From NCBI GenBank assembly GCA_021740625.1, contig JAIOZK010000002.1, forward strand, positions 62,001 through 126,000: DNA of 64,000 nt, given 5' to 3'. This document shows, piece by piece, positions 8,997-17,954 of this stretch (positions are counted from its first letter, which is position 1; the number at the start of each line of letters is the position of its first letter). The stretch is from Bacteroidales bacterium (lineage in GTDB: Bacteria; Bacteroidota; Bacteroidia; Bacteroidales; JAIOZK01). Made by a program: the position numbers and the translations under genes. The notes beneath the pieces were generated by a model. The model was given only the letters and a program-made list of their open reading frames with translations, did not search any database and was not told where the DNA came from.

Positions 8997-9023
8997 CGAT
9001 TTGAATAAAGAAAACATTGAATT

Positions 9024-10301
9024 ATGAACATAAAAGCGAATGACCCATCCCTCAAATCCTGGTTGGAAGTCCCTGAAAATAGCGACTTCCCGATCCAGAA
9101 TATTCCTTTTGGGATTTTTAAATATGAAGATGATGAACCCCGAACGGCAACGCGTATTGGCGATCATGTGATCGATCTTTCGGCATTGGCAGATTTTGGA
9201 TATTTTGATAAACTCGGGATTGAAGATTTGAGCGTGTTTTACCAGCCGGTGCTGAATGATATTTTTGCCTTCGGCAAACCCATGATGTGTAAGGTCAGAA
9301 ACAGGCTTTCAGATTTATTTGAAGCAGGCAATGAGGAATTGAAAAATGATCATGAAGCCCGGAACAATGCCATCTTCAAAATCGAAGAAGTTAAGATGAT
9401 GATGCCGGTCCAGGTAGGAGATTATACAGATTTTTATTCCAGTGAAGAACATGCCACCAACGTGGGAACCATGTTTCGCGATCCTGACAATGCACTTTTG
9501 CCCAACTGGAAACACATCCCGGTTGGATATCATGGCAGATCTTCTTCTATTGTGGTTTCGGAGACAAATATCCATCGCCCGAAAGGGCAGACTTTGCCCC
9601 CGGATACTGACAAACCCGTTTTTGGTCCCACCAAATTGATGGATTTTGAATTGGAAATGGCTTTTGTTACATGCAGGGAAACACCACTGGGTGAAAATAT
9701 TCCGGTTGATGAAGCAGAAGATGCCATCATCGGACTGGTCCTGTTCAACGATCTTTCGGCAAGGGATATTCAGAAATGGGAATATGTACCTCTCGGTCCC
9801 TTCCTCGCAAAGAATTTTGGATCTGTGATTTCCCCCTGGATCGTTACCCTGGATGCCTTTGAACCTTTCCGGGTGGAAGGACCAAAGCAGGATCCACCGG
9901 TTTTACCATATCTGAAGTTTGAAGGCAGGAAAAACTTTGATATTAACCTGGAAGTGTATCTTCAGGCAGAAAACCAGCCGGAACACCGCGTTTGCCTGAG
10001 CAATTTCAAATATATGTACTGGAACATGGCCCAGCAGCTGGCACACCAGTCTGTGAACGGATGCAACATCAGGGTGGGGGATATGTACGCTTCGGGAACC
10101 ATTAGCGGACCGACACCGGAATCCTATGGTAGTATGCTGGAGCTTTCCTGGAAAGGTACAAAACCCATTGTCATGCCCGATGGTTCCCAGCGCAAATTCA
10201 TCAACGACAACGATACCATCATCATGCGTGGCTTTGCAGAAAAGGATGGCGTGCGTGTTGGTTTCGGAGAATCAAAGACGAAGATTTTGCCGGCACTTTA
10301 A
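9024..10301 (+). CDS. fahA: Fumarylacetoacetase
   Basis: 425 residues, usual length for fumarylacetoacetate hydrolase, the last step of tyrosine degradation (fumarylacetoacetate to fumarate and acetoacetate). The N-terminal SH3-like part begins LKSWLEVPENSDFPIQNIPFGIF; the catalytic core shows DYTDFYSSEEHATNVGTMFR, YHGRSSSIVVS, RPKGQ, GPTKLMDFELEMAFV (metal-binding Asp/Glu cluster), LFNDLSARDIQKWEYVPLGPFLAKNF and GDMYASGTISGPTPESYGSMLELSW. Start ATG 9024. It lies between two GTTRCAR repeat arrays and is co-directional with hpd and the flavin reductase. Confidence 0.97.
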   Translation: MNIKANDPSLKSWLEVPENSDFPIQNIPFGIFKYEDDEPRTATRIGDHVIDLSALADFGYFDKLGIEDLSVFYQPVLNDIFAFGKPMMCKVRNRLSDLFEAGNEELKNDHEARNNAIFKIEEVKMMMPVQVGDYTDFYSSEEHATNVGTMFRDPDNALLPNWKHIPVGYHGRSSSIVVSETNIHRPKGQTLPPDTDKPVFGPTKLMDFELEMAFVTCRETPLGENIPVDEAEDAIIGLVLFNDLSARDIQKWEYVPLGPFLAKNFGSVISPWIVTLDAFEPFRVEGPKQDPPVLPYLKFEGRKNFDINLEVYLQAENQPEHRVCLSNFKYMYWNMAQQLAHQSVNGCNIRVGDMYASGTISGPTPESYGSMLELSWKGTKPIVMPDGSQRKFINDNDTIIMRGFAEKDGVRVGFGESKTKILPAL

Positions 10302-10303
10302 GA

Positions 10304-10366
10304 GTTGCAGGTTGCAGGTTGCAAGTTACAGGTTGCAAGTTACAGGTTGCAAGTTACAGGTTGCAA
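10304..10366. repeat. Nine tandem 7-bp units (GTTRCAR)
   Basis: Units GTTGCAG, GTTGCAG, GTTGCAA, GTTACAG, GTTGCAA, GTTACAG, GTTGCAA, GTTACAG, GTTGCAA run without interruption from 10304 to 10366, 2 bp after the fahA stop and 25 bp before the next gene. Same unit as the array at 8929-8996, but here all in one direction. Confidence 0.92.
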
Positions 10367-10391
10367 GGATGTAATCAAACCAGATTTAAAT

Positions 10392-11282
10392 ATGACGAAA
10401 AAGACACAAACAATCAATCCATTAGAGATTCCTGTTCCGCGGTTTCATAAATTGTTGTTGGGCTCCATCGCCCCACGACCCATTGCTTTTGCAAGCACGG
10501 TAGATCAGGATGGCAATCCCAATCTTTCACCATTCAGTTTTTTCAATGCTTTTGGTGTGAATCCTTCCACCATTATCTTCTCACCCTCCAGGAGAGGCCG
10601 TGATAATACTACCAAAAATACCTTTGAAAACCTGAAGGAAGTTGCCGAAGTAGTTATCAATGTGGTAACATACGGTATGGTGGAGCAGGCAAACCTGGCC
10701 AGTTCCGATTACCCGAGAGGAACAAATGAGTTTGTCAAAGCCGGATTCACTCCAATTGAATCAGAAAAGGTAAGACCTTTCAGGGTAAATGAGTCGCCCG
10801 TTCAATTTGAATGCAAGGTCAGGCAGATCATCGAAACAGGTGACCAGGGCGGGGCTGCAAACCTCATCATTTGCGAGGTTTTGTTGATGCATGTAGATGA
10901 AAATGTACTGGATGAAAACGGAATGATCGATCCTGATAAGATCGACCTGGTCGGCAGGATGGGTGGTCCCTGGTATTGCCGCACAACAGGCGATTCCAAA
11001 TTCAAAATTGCCAAACCGGGTGAAAAACTGGGCATTGGCATAGATGCATTGCCTGAACAGGTCAGGCACAGTTCTATTTTAACAGGAAACGAATTGGCCA
11101 AACTGGGTGGTTTGCAAAGCCTGCCTGCAGAAAATGAGGTAGATTCCATCAGGAACTCAGAAGAAGTAAAGATGGTTTTCGATGAATCGGAGGACATTTT
11201 AACAGGAATTCATTCCTACGCAAAAAAACTCATCGAAAGAGGTGAGGTGTATGAGGCGATGAAGGTTCTGTTGACGTATTAG
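10392..11282 (+). CDS. Flavin reductase family protein (FMN-binding split barrel)
   Basis: 296 residues from ATG 10392; the longer frame from 10305 translates the tandem repeat and is rejected. N-terminal two thirds are a flavin-reductase-like split barrel of the DIM6/NTAB group: LLGSIAPRPIAFASTVDQDGNPNLSPFSFFNAFGVNPSTIIFSPSRRGRDNTTKNTF-type region, with the Arg-Pro and Ser residues typical of flavin phosphate binding. It ends in a helical tail. Last gene of the hmgA operon; this arrangement suggests it serves aromatic amino-acid catabolism, though the reaction is not established from sequence. Convergent with the phenylalanine hydroxylase gene, 13 bp apart. Confidence 0.88.
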   Translation: MTKKTQTINPLEIPVPRFHKLLLGSIAPRPIAFASTVDQDGNPNLSPFSFFNAFGVNPSTIIFSPSRRGRDNTTKNTFENLKEVAEVVINVVTYGMVEQANLASSDYPRGTNEFVKAGFTPIESEKVRPFRVNESPVQFECKVRQIIETGDQGGAANLIICEVLLMHVDENVLDENGMIDPDKIDLVGRMGGPWYCRTTGDSKFKIAKPGEKLGIGIDALPEQVRHSSILTGNELAKLGGLQSLPAENEVDSIRNSEEVKMVFDESEDILTGIHSYAKKLIERGEVYEAMKVLLTY

Positions 11283-11295
11283 GTTTGAAATGGTT

Positions 11296-13095
11296 TTAAC
11301 CATTCTCCAAAACCCCCGCCAGGATCAAACCATTTGTAATCACTTTTTCCAGTTCGGGATTGTTGCTTTTTATATCGTTCAGGTAAGTATATATCTCCTC
11401 GAAAGTAGGTGATTTTTGCTGGCCATTGTTCATCAATTCGATGATTTCCATCGGAAGCAGCCAATCTCCCGGATAATCACTTTTAATCTTTTCCCAGATT
11501 GAGGCCAATTGGTCCTGCTCGTCTTTTTTAACCTTTCTATTAACATCTTTGATCACCTTATTTTCCTGTCCTTCCATTTTCTTTTCCCTGATCTCCCTTA
11601 CCTCCTTATACATGGAGTGAAGTTTCCTGGCGCTTTCGGTATGTTCGATCTTATGGGTTTTTTCCTTGGGTACCGGGAATTTAAGCTTAAAAGCATTGGC
11701 ATCGGCAGGTCCGTTATAGGCAGCGTTTATTTCGTCTCCCACTGCCATATCATAATTTCCCCAGGAAGGCTCAAACAGTTTTTTTTCATTGTACTGTACA
11801 CAACAATCGTCAAAGGTGACCAGGATAATTTTGCCTTCTTTTCGCAGAATTCTTACCGGAATACCTTCCACTACAATACCTGATTCAAATTTTAAGATGG
11901 AAGGTTTGTTCAGAATGATCTTCTGATCCTGTAAATCTCCGTCCGACAGAAACCGCAATGGTGTATTGATGCCTTTCAGTTTGCCAACGGGCGAGCCAAA
12001 TCCATCTTTGTGATATTCTTTTCCATGACCCGTCAGTTCCTTGTTTTTATAAGATAATTGTGTAGGTCCACTTGTTTTCAAATAAACAGGCTGTTCTCCA
12101 CCCGTAATGACATCGGTAAAAGTTCCTGAAACCTGCAATCCCGAGCTCCATTTGCAGGTGGCGGTATGACCCGATTCAATCGCTTTGTTGATGCCATCCA
12201 GGCCACCATTGCTCATGGCCATGTGACTGACAAATTCATCCAGCACCCTTTTCAGATGTCTGAAATCGGGAGTAACAAAAAGTTGGGGCTGTTGTGTTGT
12301 GATGTCAAATGAATAATCCTTGGCGTCCAGGGTATAGGGTATCTTTTTTACTCCGGCCTGCAATGAATTATAACTTTCCCCAATGGAGGAAAGCAAACCT
12401 GCACCGTATATCTTGGGTTTGTCCAGCTCACCGATTAGTCCGTACTCGACGGTCCACCAATGCAGGTTCCGGATGAGTGACATTTCGGAAGGCATGCCCA
12501 TGTTTTGCTCGATTTCTTCCAGTTCACGGGTGGCATGTTCAATATCTTCTTTTGTTGTATAGGGATCTGCCTTTAAAATGGAAAGATGCCGGATGGCTTC
12601 ATATTGCTGGTAATCTTTTGATGATGAAAATGCTTTTGCTCCAATTCTTCCGAAATATTTCAGGTATGCGGCATATTCGGGATCGGCAATGATCGGTGCA
12701 TGACCGGCAGCTTCGTGTATAATATCCGGAGCAGGGGTGTACTCAATCTGGTCGATGGGACGAATATCTGCTGCAATCACAAGTACATTATATGCCTGGA
12801 ATTCCATGAAGGCTGCCGGTGGAATAAAACCGTCCACCGCAACAGCCGCCCATCCAATCTCTTTTAAGATCCTGTTCATTCCGTACATGTGCGGAATACT
12901 TTCAATAGAAATGCCGGTCTGACGCAGGCCGTCAACATACGATTCATGTGCCACATGCCGCAAATAATCTACATTGCGTCGCATCACGTAACGCCATACC
13001 GCGTGATCCTGCGTTGTATATTCATTATAAGGCTGATCGATCACAAGATCCATCAGGTGCCTGGGGAGGCGGTCCAGAACTTCATTCATTTCCAT
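11296..13095 (-). CDS. phhA: Aromatic amino acid (phenylalanine) hydroxylase, long form
   Basis: 599 residues. The N-terminal 330 residues are the biopterin-dependent hydroxylase core: PPAAFMEFQAY, the iron motif HEAAGH with His127 and His132, and the Glu ligand at 217 in HWWTVEYGL. It turns phenylalanine into tyrosine, feeding the convergent hmgA-hpd-fahA operon. The family's bacterial PhhA is about 260-300 residues; here a further 270-residue C-terminal region (LSYKNKELTGHGKEYHKDG onward) of unknown function is attached, as in the long hydroxylases of other Bacteroidota and some Bacillus. Start ATG 13095 (a second ATG is at 13089), only 12 bp downstream of the shared 18-bp operator. No pterin-carbinolamine dehydratase in the window. 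Confidence 0.93.
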   Translation of the reverse strand: MEMNEVLDRLPRHLMDLVIDQPYNEYTTQDHAVWRYVMRRNVDYLRHVAHESYVDGLRQTGISIESIPHMYGMNRILKEIGWAAVAVDGFIPPAAFMEFQAYNVLVIAADIRPIDQIEYTPAPDIIHEAAGHAPIIADPEYAAYLKYFGRIGAKAFSSSKDYQQYEAIRHLSILKADPYTTKEDIEHATRELEEIEQNMGMPSEMSLIRNLHWWTVEYGLIGELDKPKIYGAGLLSSIGESYNSLQAGVKKIPYTLDAKDYSFDITTQQPQLFVTPDFRHLKRVLDEFVSHMAMSNGGLDGINKAIESGHTATCKWSSGLQVSGTFTDVITGGEQPVYLKTSGPTQLSYKNKELTGHGKEYHKDGFGSPVGKLKGINTPLRFLSDGDLQDQKIILNKPSILKFESGIVVEGIPVRILRKEGKIILVTFDDCCVQYNEKKLFEPSWGNYDMAVGDEINAAYNGPADANAFKLKFPVPKEKTHKIEHTESARKLHSMYKEVREIREKKMEGQENKVIKDVNRKVKKDEQDQLASIWEKIKSDYPGDWLLPMEIIELMNNGQQKSPTFEEIYTYLNDIKSNNPELEKVITNGLILAGVLENG

Positions 13096-13107
13096 ACTTG
13101 AAAGATA

Positions 13108-13125
13108 TTTAGATTCAGTCTAAAT
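13108..13125. promoter_or_regulatory. 18-bp operator candidate in front of phhA
   Basis: Exactly the same 18-mer as at 6298-6315 (TTTAGATTCAGTCTAAAT read on the plus strand). Relative to phhA it begins 5 bp downstream of the -7 element, covering the predicted transcription start. Confidence 0.7.
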
Positions 13126-13130
13126 TACTT

Positions 13131-13161
13131 CAAATATATAATTTATTATATAATTTACAAA
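13131..13161 (-). promoter_or_regulatory. phhA promoter (-33 and -7)
   Basis: On the minus strand TTTG (13161-13158), 19 bp, then TATATTTG (13138-13131). This matches the Bacteroidota consensus TTG-N17-23-TAnnTTTG very well. Predicted start of transcription falls within the 18-bp palindrome, arguing for repression. Confidence 0.75.
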
Positions 13162-13239
13162 TTCTAAGTAGACAATAATCAATAAATTAAGAATTAATTA
13201 ACAATTTTGTAAGCTCATTAAAAAGCGTCTAACAGGCAG

Positions 13240-14439
13240 GTGAAAATTTTTCTGGCATTACCGGTGATGAATGAATCCTCAAATCTTCCCGATTTGATTG
13301 GCTGTTTGGAGGATCAGAAATTTGCGGATTCTAAATTATTCGTGTGCGTTAATCAACCGGAGGCCTGGTGGAATGATCAGGAGCGAAAACACATTTGCGA
13401 GGACAATCAAAAGTCATTGAGGTTGTTGAATAAGCATCATGCTATTCCCCTTGAAGTGCTCGACCGTTCTTCCATGGGAAAAGGATGGAGAGGAAAGCAC
13501 CATGGAGTAGGGTGGGCCAGAAAAATTGCCATGGATGCCATCAACAAAGTTGCTGAACCGGAGGATTTGATTGTTAGTATTGATGCAGACACATTTTACC
13601 CGCCGGAATATCTGGAATCATTGAGAAAACTTTTTGTCGACAAACCTGCAAAAATTGCTGTTTCCAATCCATATTATCATAAGTTGTCAGGGGATGAAGA
13701 TCAGGACAGGGCAATGTTAAGATACGAGTTCTACATGCGTAACTATGCAATCAATATGATGCTGATCGATAGTCCTTATTGTTTCACAGCACTGGGATCA
13801 GCCATGACTATTCCAGTATGGGCATACCGGAAAGTGGGAGGCATTACTCCGCATAAAAGCGGGGAGGATTTTTATTTTCTTCAAAAGCTAAGGAAATCTG
13901 GCGAGCTGATGCTGTATAATGGGGTGAAGGTATATCCATCGGGCAGAAAATCAGACCGGGTATTTTTTGGGACAGGTCCTGCCATTATCAAAGGTCTGCA
14001 AGGCGAATGGGATTCTTATCCCATATATCATCATAAGTTGTTTGAGGATGTCGGGATAACTTATGCAAGTTTTGAAAGATTGTTCACCAAAGATATTCCA
14101 ACTCCCATGACCGGATTTCTGCAGGCAACTTTCAGAAAAAACGCTGTTTGGGATGATTTACGAATGAACGTATCCAGTGCAGATAAGTTCGTACGGGCCT
14201 GCATCACAAAAGTGGATGCCCTGAGGATTTTACAATATTTAAAAATGGAGCAAAGCCAGCTTAAAAGATCTGATGAAGATTGTCTGACCGAAAACCTGAA
14301 GTATTTCAGTAAAAGAACAGGTTTTGATATTATATTGCCTTCGGGAATTTCTTTTCAAAAGGCAGAAATCCAAATGCTGGATGAACTCAGGAATGATCTG
14401 ATGTATCTGGAATCCTTGCTGCAGCAAAGACTTGCCTAA
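13240..14439 (+). CDS. Family 2 glycosyltransferase
   Basis: 399 residues with a GTG start at 13240 (no nearby ATG before the conserved start). The GT-A fold begins at once with KIFLALPVMNESSNLPDLIGCL, a nucleotide-sugar binding Rossmann start, and holds the metal-binding DADTFYPPEYL (DxD) and a GEDFYFLQKLRKSGELMLY acceptor-side motif (ED-x3-QxLRxxG-like). The C-terminal 120 residues are helical and unfamiliar. No membrane segment seen, so probably cytoplasmic. Its stop overlaps the convergent trehalose-6-phosphate synthase/phosphatase gene by 4 bp. Donor and acceptor unknown; position suggests, but does not show, a link to the trehalose block. Confidence 0.8.
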   Translation: MKIFLALPVMNESSNLPDLIGCLEDQKFADSKLFVCVNQPEAWWNDQERKHICEDNQKSLRLLNKHHAIPLEVLDRSSMGKGWRGKHHGVGWARKIAMDAINKVAEPEDLIVSIDADTFYPPEYLESLRKLFVDKPAKIAVSNPYYHKLSGDEDQDRAMLRYEFYMRNYAINMMLIDSPYCFTALGSAMTIPVWAYRKVGGITPHKSGEDFYFLQKLRKSGELMLYNGVKVYPSGRKSDRVFFGTGPAIIKGLQGEWDSYPIYHHKLFEDVGITYASFERLFTKDIPTPMTGFLQATFRKNAVWDDLRMNVSSADKFVRACITKVDALRILQYLKMEQSQLKRSDEDCLTENLKYFSKRTGFDIILPSGISFQKAEIQMLDELRNDLMYLESLLQQRLA

Positions 14440-16652
14440 TTAATATTTGCCAGTTTCTTCAGGATGTTCCTGGTCGACTTTACATTGTTGATGCAGTATT
14501 TTGCCTGTGTGGTTCTGAATCCAACATTAATGGTGTAAGCAGAATCAGGCAATACTTCATATAAAAACTCATCCGACCAGTCATCTCCAATGGCCATGAT
14601 AAAATCCAGTGATTCGTCGGGCAATTTACTCCTGACAGCCCTGCCCTTGTTTACTCCTATACTTTTTATCTCAATCACTTTATTGCCTTCCAGTATTTCC
14701 ACATTCAGGTTGGCTAGGAGTGTTGTCAATTCATCTTTCATTTCCCTGGCACGGATGAGTCCCATGCCCTGGTCTGCTTTTCGGTAATGCCAGACCAGGG
14801 AGTAATTCTTTTCTTCAATCGCCGAACCGGGTGTCCTGTCGACAAATCTCTCCAGTACAGTCCTGATTTCGTCTTTCCAGGCATTGCTCAGGGGTTCTAT
14901 CATTTCCCATTTCCCTGTTTTATCTTTGATCCAGACACCGTGTTCCGCAATTTTACAAAGGGGTAATTTCCCAAACCAATCCTCCAGGGTGTCTTTATCC
15001 CGTCCGCTGATCACAACGGTGCATGTTTTTTCATCCTTTGAAAGATTTTCAAGGATATTCATGATCTCTTTATCGGGTTTGGATTTATAATACTCTCTGT
15101 TGAAGGGAATCATGGTTCCATCATAATCCAGTAATATCAATCGGTTTTTTGCCTTCTTATAGGCATTGGCCATCTCCTCAATGATATTATCATTCATTTT
15201 CTTCGACAACATCTTTTGTTGCAGCTCCTTGGTTTCTGTGAGTGTTTTCATGAATTCATTCGCCCAGCGGGTCACATCATATCTCCGGAGCCTTTTCCGC
15301 ATGATCTCATTTCCTTTGATTTGCCGCTCTTTACTGATCCTCAGTGCCTCTTCGATCGATTCGGCCATGTTGTTAATGTCATTGGGATTTACGATAATAG
15401 CCTCTCCCAGCTCTTTCACGGAGCCTGCCATCTCACTCAGGATCAGAACTCCCTGACTGTCTGTTTTGGAAACCAGGAATTCTTTAGCGATCAAATTCAT
15501 ACCGTCTCTGAGGGGTGTAACAAGGGCAATATCGGAATGCACATACAATTCAACGATCTGATCAAAAGGCAATGATCTGTAGAAATAACGGATGGGCATC
15601 CAGTCGATGGTTCCGAAATTCCCATTGATGCGGCCGACCATTTCATCCACCGTGCTTTTTAGTTCACGGTATTGATCAACATTCGTCCTGGAAGGTACTG
15701 CCAGCAAGAACATGCTTACTTTTTCGTGATATCGTTTATTTCTTTCCAGGAAACGTTCAAATGCCTGCAAACGGGCGGGGATTCCTTTTGAATAATCAAG
15801 GCGATCCATCGAAAGGATCAGTTTCCTTTCTGATTGCTTTCCGGTGGCGTCCATTACCGTTTTTTTGATGCGAGATCTTCTCTTTTCCGAATTTTTCGAT
15901 ACCTGCATTGCCATGTCGTGAAACCTGTCGTAGTCTATGCCCATGGGGAAAGCATCGATTTTAACATCCCGGTGTTCCACCGATATCTGGTTCAGATGTG
16001 CATCATACCCCAACAATCTCCGCGTGGCGGAAAGAAAGTGTCGCTGATAATCGTAGGTATGAAATCCGATCAGGTCGGCACCCAGGATTCCTTCCAGTAT
16101 TTGAATCCTCCAGGGAAGTAATCGGAATACCTCATAAGAAGGAAATGGTATGTGCAGGAAAAAGCCGATAGAAATTTGCGGAAACTTTTCCCGGATCAGT
16201 TGGGGCAGCAAAAAGAGATGATAATCATGAATCCAGACGATATCATCTTCCCGGATTTCTTTCAACAATGCTTTTGCAAAGATTTTGTTCACCTTTTCAT
16301 AGGATTGCCACATATCCTCCCTGTATTCTGTATACTGGGGAAAATAGTGGAAAAGCGGCCAGAGAGTTTTGTTGCTGAACCCATAGTAATACTGGTTCAG
16401 GTCATGTTTCGTGAGATATACGGGTTTGCATTTTTCATAGAGCAATTTTTCTTCAACAACAGCTTTATCTTTAACACTGATCTGATTTTGGTTGATGCCA
16501 GGCCAGCCAAACCACAGGCTGTCGTGGGTTTTATAAAAGGTTTTCATGCCTGTGGCAAGCCCCCCCACACTGGGATTTACTTTGATTTCACCTCTTTTTT
16601 TTACAATACTTACCGGTAACCTGTTTGAAACAATAATTAATCTTCTCATCAA
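14436..16652 (-). CDS. Bifunctional trehalose-6-phosphate synthase / trehalose-6-phosphate phosphatase
   Basis: 738 residues, an OtsA-OtsB fusion. Residues 1 to about 470 are a GT20 synthase (RLIIVSNRLPVSI, GGLATGMK, WHxH-type IHDYHLFLLPQLIREKFP, FFLHIPFPSYEVFRLLPWR, LSMDRLDYSKGIPARLQAFE, VTPLRDGMNLIAKEF), which makes trehalose-6-phosphate from UDP-glucose and glucose-6-phosphate. Residues about 500-738 are a HAD phosphatase with motif DYDGT at 509-513, VISGRD and GDDWSDEFLY, which removes the phosphate. Two ATG codons (16652, 16649) start it. It is divergent from the HAD/GH65/TreT-like genes, about 110 bp apart, so the intergenic stretch probably holds back-to-back promoters. Confidence 0.95.
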   Translation of the reverse strand: MMRRLIIVSNRLPVSIVKKRGEIKVNPSVGGLATGMKTFYKTHDSLWFGWPGINQNQISVKDKAVVEEKLLYEKCKPVYLTKHDLNQYYYGFSNKTLWPLFHYFPQYTEYREDMWQSYEKVNKIFAKALLKEIREDDIVWIHDYHLFLLPQLIREKFPQISIGFFLHIPFPSYEVFRLLPWRIQILEGILGADLIGFHTYDYQRHFLSATRRLLGYDAHLNQISVEHRDVKIDAFPMGIDYDRFHDMAMQVSKNSEKRRSRIKKTVMDATGKQSERKLILSMDRLDYSKGIPARLQAFERFLERNKRYHEKVSMFLLAVPSRTNVDQYRELKSTVDEMVGRINGNFGTIDWMPIRYFYRSLPFDQIVELYVHSDIALVTPLRDGMNLIAKEFLVSKTDSQGVLILSEMAGSVKELGEAIIVNPNDINNMAESIEEALRISKERQIKGNEIMRKRLRRYDVTRWANEFMKTLTETKELQQKMLSKKMNDNIIEEMANAYKKAKNRLILLDYDGTMIPFNREYYKSKPDKEIMNILENLSKDEKTCTVVISGRDKDTLEDWFGKLPLCKIAEHGVWIKDKTGKWEMIEPLSNAWKDEIRTVLERFVDRTPGSAIEEKNYSLVWHYRKADQGMGLIRAREMKDELTTLLANLNVEILEGNKVIEIKSIGVNKGRAVRSKLPDESLDFIMAIGDDWSDEFLYEVLPDSAYTINVGFRTTQAKYCINNVKSTRNILKKLANIN

Positions 16653-16762
16653 TGATTTTCCTTTTTGACAAAATACAAATTTTATTTTTTATTATCTTGA
16701 GCAACCTTTAATCGCATTGATTTTACAATCTGGAAAAGTATTTGCACAAAATCAGGAAAATT

Positions 16763-17953
16763 ATGAAAATTACCAGCTTGCAAAATTTCATCGATCAAAT
16801 GCTCAAGACTGTTGAAAACAGAAGGCAACTCAGCAGCAAATATTTAGTGAACAAGGAGGTTGACTTCGATGCCCTTCAACAATTAATAGCTGTTTACCAC
16901 GGCATCGAGCAAATTCCAAACCAGAACGGGTGGAAGCTATTAACATTGAGTGAAGGCGAAAGTTCCAGGGTAAACGTGGATTACGAAACAGAAGAACTGA
17001 AAAAGGATATCTGGTTTTTTGAAAAAGGCGAGAATCAGTTCATAAAGCACCTTTCCGAATTACATTCCGCATATTGGCAAGAGGTCAATGATGGCATTGA
17101 ATTTTTGGATTCAATTAAATTCAGGAACTTCATTACCGACCGGGATGGAACCATCAATAATTATTGTGGAAGGTATTCCACATCTGTGCAATCGGCCTAC
17201 AATGCCATTTTTGTTAGTCGGTTTACGACACTGATTAAAAACAAACCCATTATACTTACATCAGCTCCCTTGCAAAATTCCGGCATTATTGACATTAGTG
17301 TGAACCCTCAGGATTTATTTATTTATGCCGGCTCCAAAGGGAGAGAGTTTAGGGCAGCGGATGGTGCCATCATCTCTTATCCCATTGAAAAAGAAAAACA
17401 AGAAATGCTTGATACACTGAATGCCCGTTTATCTGAACTTACGAAACAAAAAGAATATAAGGACTTTAAAAGAATTGGGTCCGGATTACAATTTAAATTC
17501 GGACAAACTACTATGGCCAGGCAAGATATCCAGCAAAGTATTGAATCGGAACGATCTGAATCTTTTTTACAAGAAGTTGAATCGCTTGTTCAGAAGATCG
17601 ACCCCGATGGGCGATATTTCAGAATTGAGGATACAGGCCTGGACATTGAAATCATCCTGACCATTGACAGAAATGGTTCTGCAAAAGATTTTGACAAGGG
17701 AGACGGTATCCTTTTTATCAATGAGCAACAGAATCTGGGAATTGAAAAGGGCCCCAACCTCATTTGCGGTGATACCGCATCGGATATTGCCATGGTAAAA
17801 GCTTCGGTGCAACAATCAAAGGAAACATATACCATCTTCGTTACAAAAGACGAGGAACTGAAACGGCAGGTCAGACAGGCATGCTCGAATACTTTTTTCG
17901 TTTCAGAACCCGATATCCTGTTAAGTATATTGAATAAAAAGACATTGAGTTAA
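16763..17953 (+). CDS. HAD-superfamily hydrolase in the trehalose cluster, substrate unknown
   Basis: 396 residues from ATG 16763 (a TTG seven codons earlier is less likely). HAD motif I reads TDRDGTINN with the two Asp at residues 126 and 128, motif II may be ILTSAPLQ (Ser), and motif IV is CGDTASDIAMV near the C-terminus; a large cap-like region lies between. The first 120 residues are a helical extension. General shape recalls trehalose-6-phosphate phosphatases, but it is long and its core is diverged. It ends 1 bp before the phosphoglucomutase/GH65 fusion gene, so they are surely co-transcribed. A sugar phosphatase acting on a disaccharide phosphate is the best inference. Confidence 0.75.
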   Translation: MKITSLQNFIDQMLKTVENRRQLSSKYLVNKEVDFDALQQLIAVYHGIEQIPNQNGWKLLTLSEGESSRVNVDYETEELKKDIWFFEKGENQFIKHLSELHSAYWQEVNDGIEFLDSIKFRNFITDRDGTINNYCGRYSTSVQSAYNAIFVSRFTTLIKNKPIILTSAPLQNSGIIDISVNPQDLFIYAGSKGREFRAADGAIISYPIEKEKQEMLDTLNARLSELTKQKEYKDFKRIGSGLQFKFGQTTMARQDIQQSIESERSESFLQEVESLVQKIDPDGRYFRIEDTGLDIEIILTIDRNGSAKDFDKGDGILFINEQQNLGIEKGPNLICGDTASDIAMVKASVQQSKETYTIFVTKDEELKRQVRQACSNTFFVSEPDILLSILNKKTLS

Positions 17954-17954
17954 T

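Noticed and set aside
8929-10366. CRISPR-like array at the GTTRCAR repeats
   Set aside because: Units are 7 bp without spacers and no cas genes are near.
10305-10391. Repetitive N-terminus (QVAGCKLQVAS...) of the flavin reductase
   Set aside because: It is only the translated 7-bp tandem repeat; ATG 10392 starts the conserved protein.
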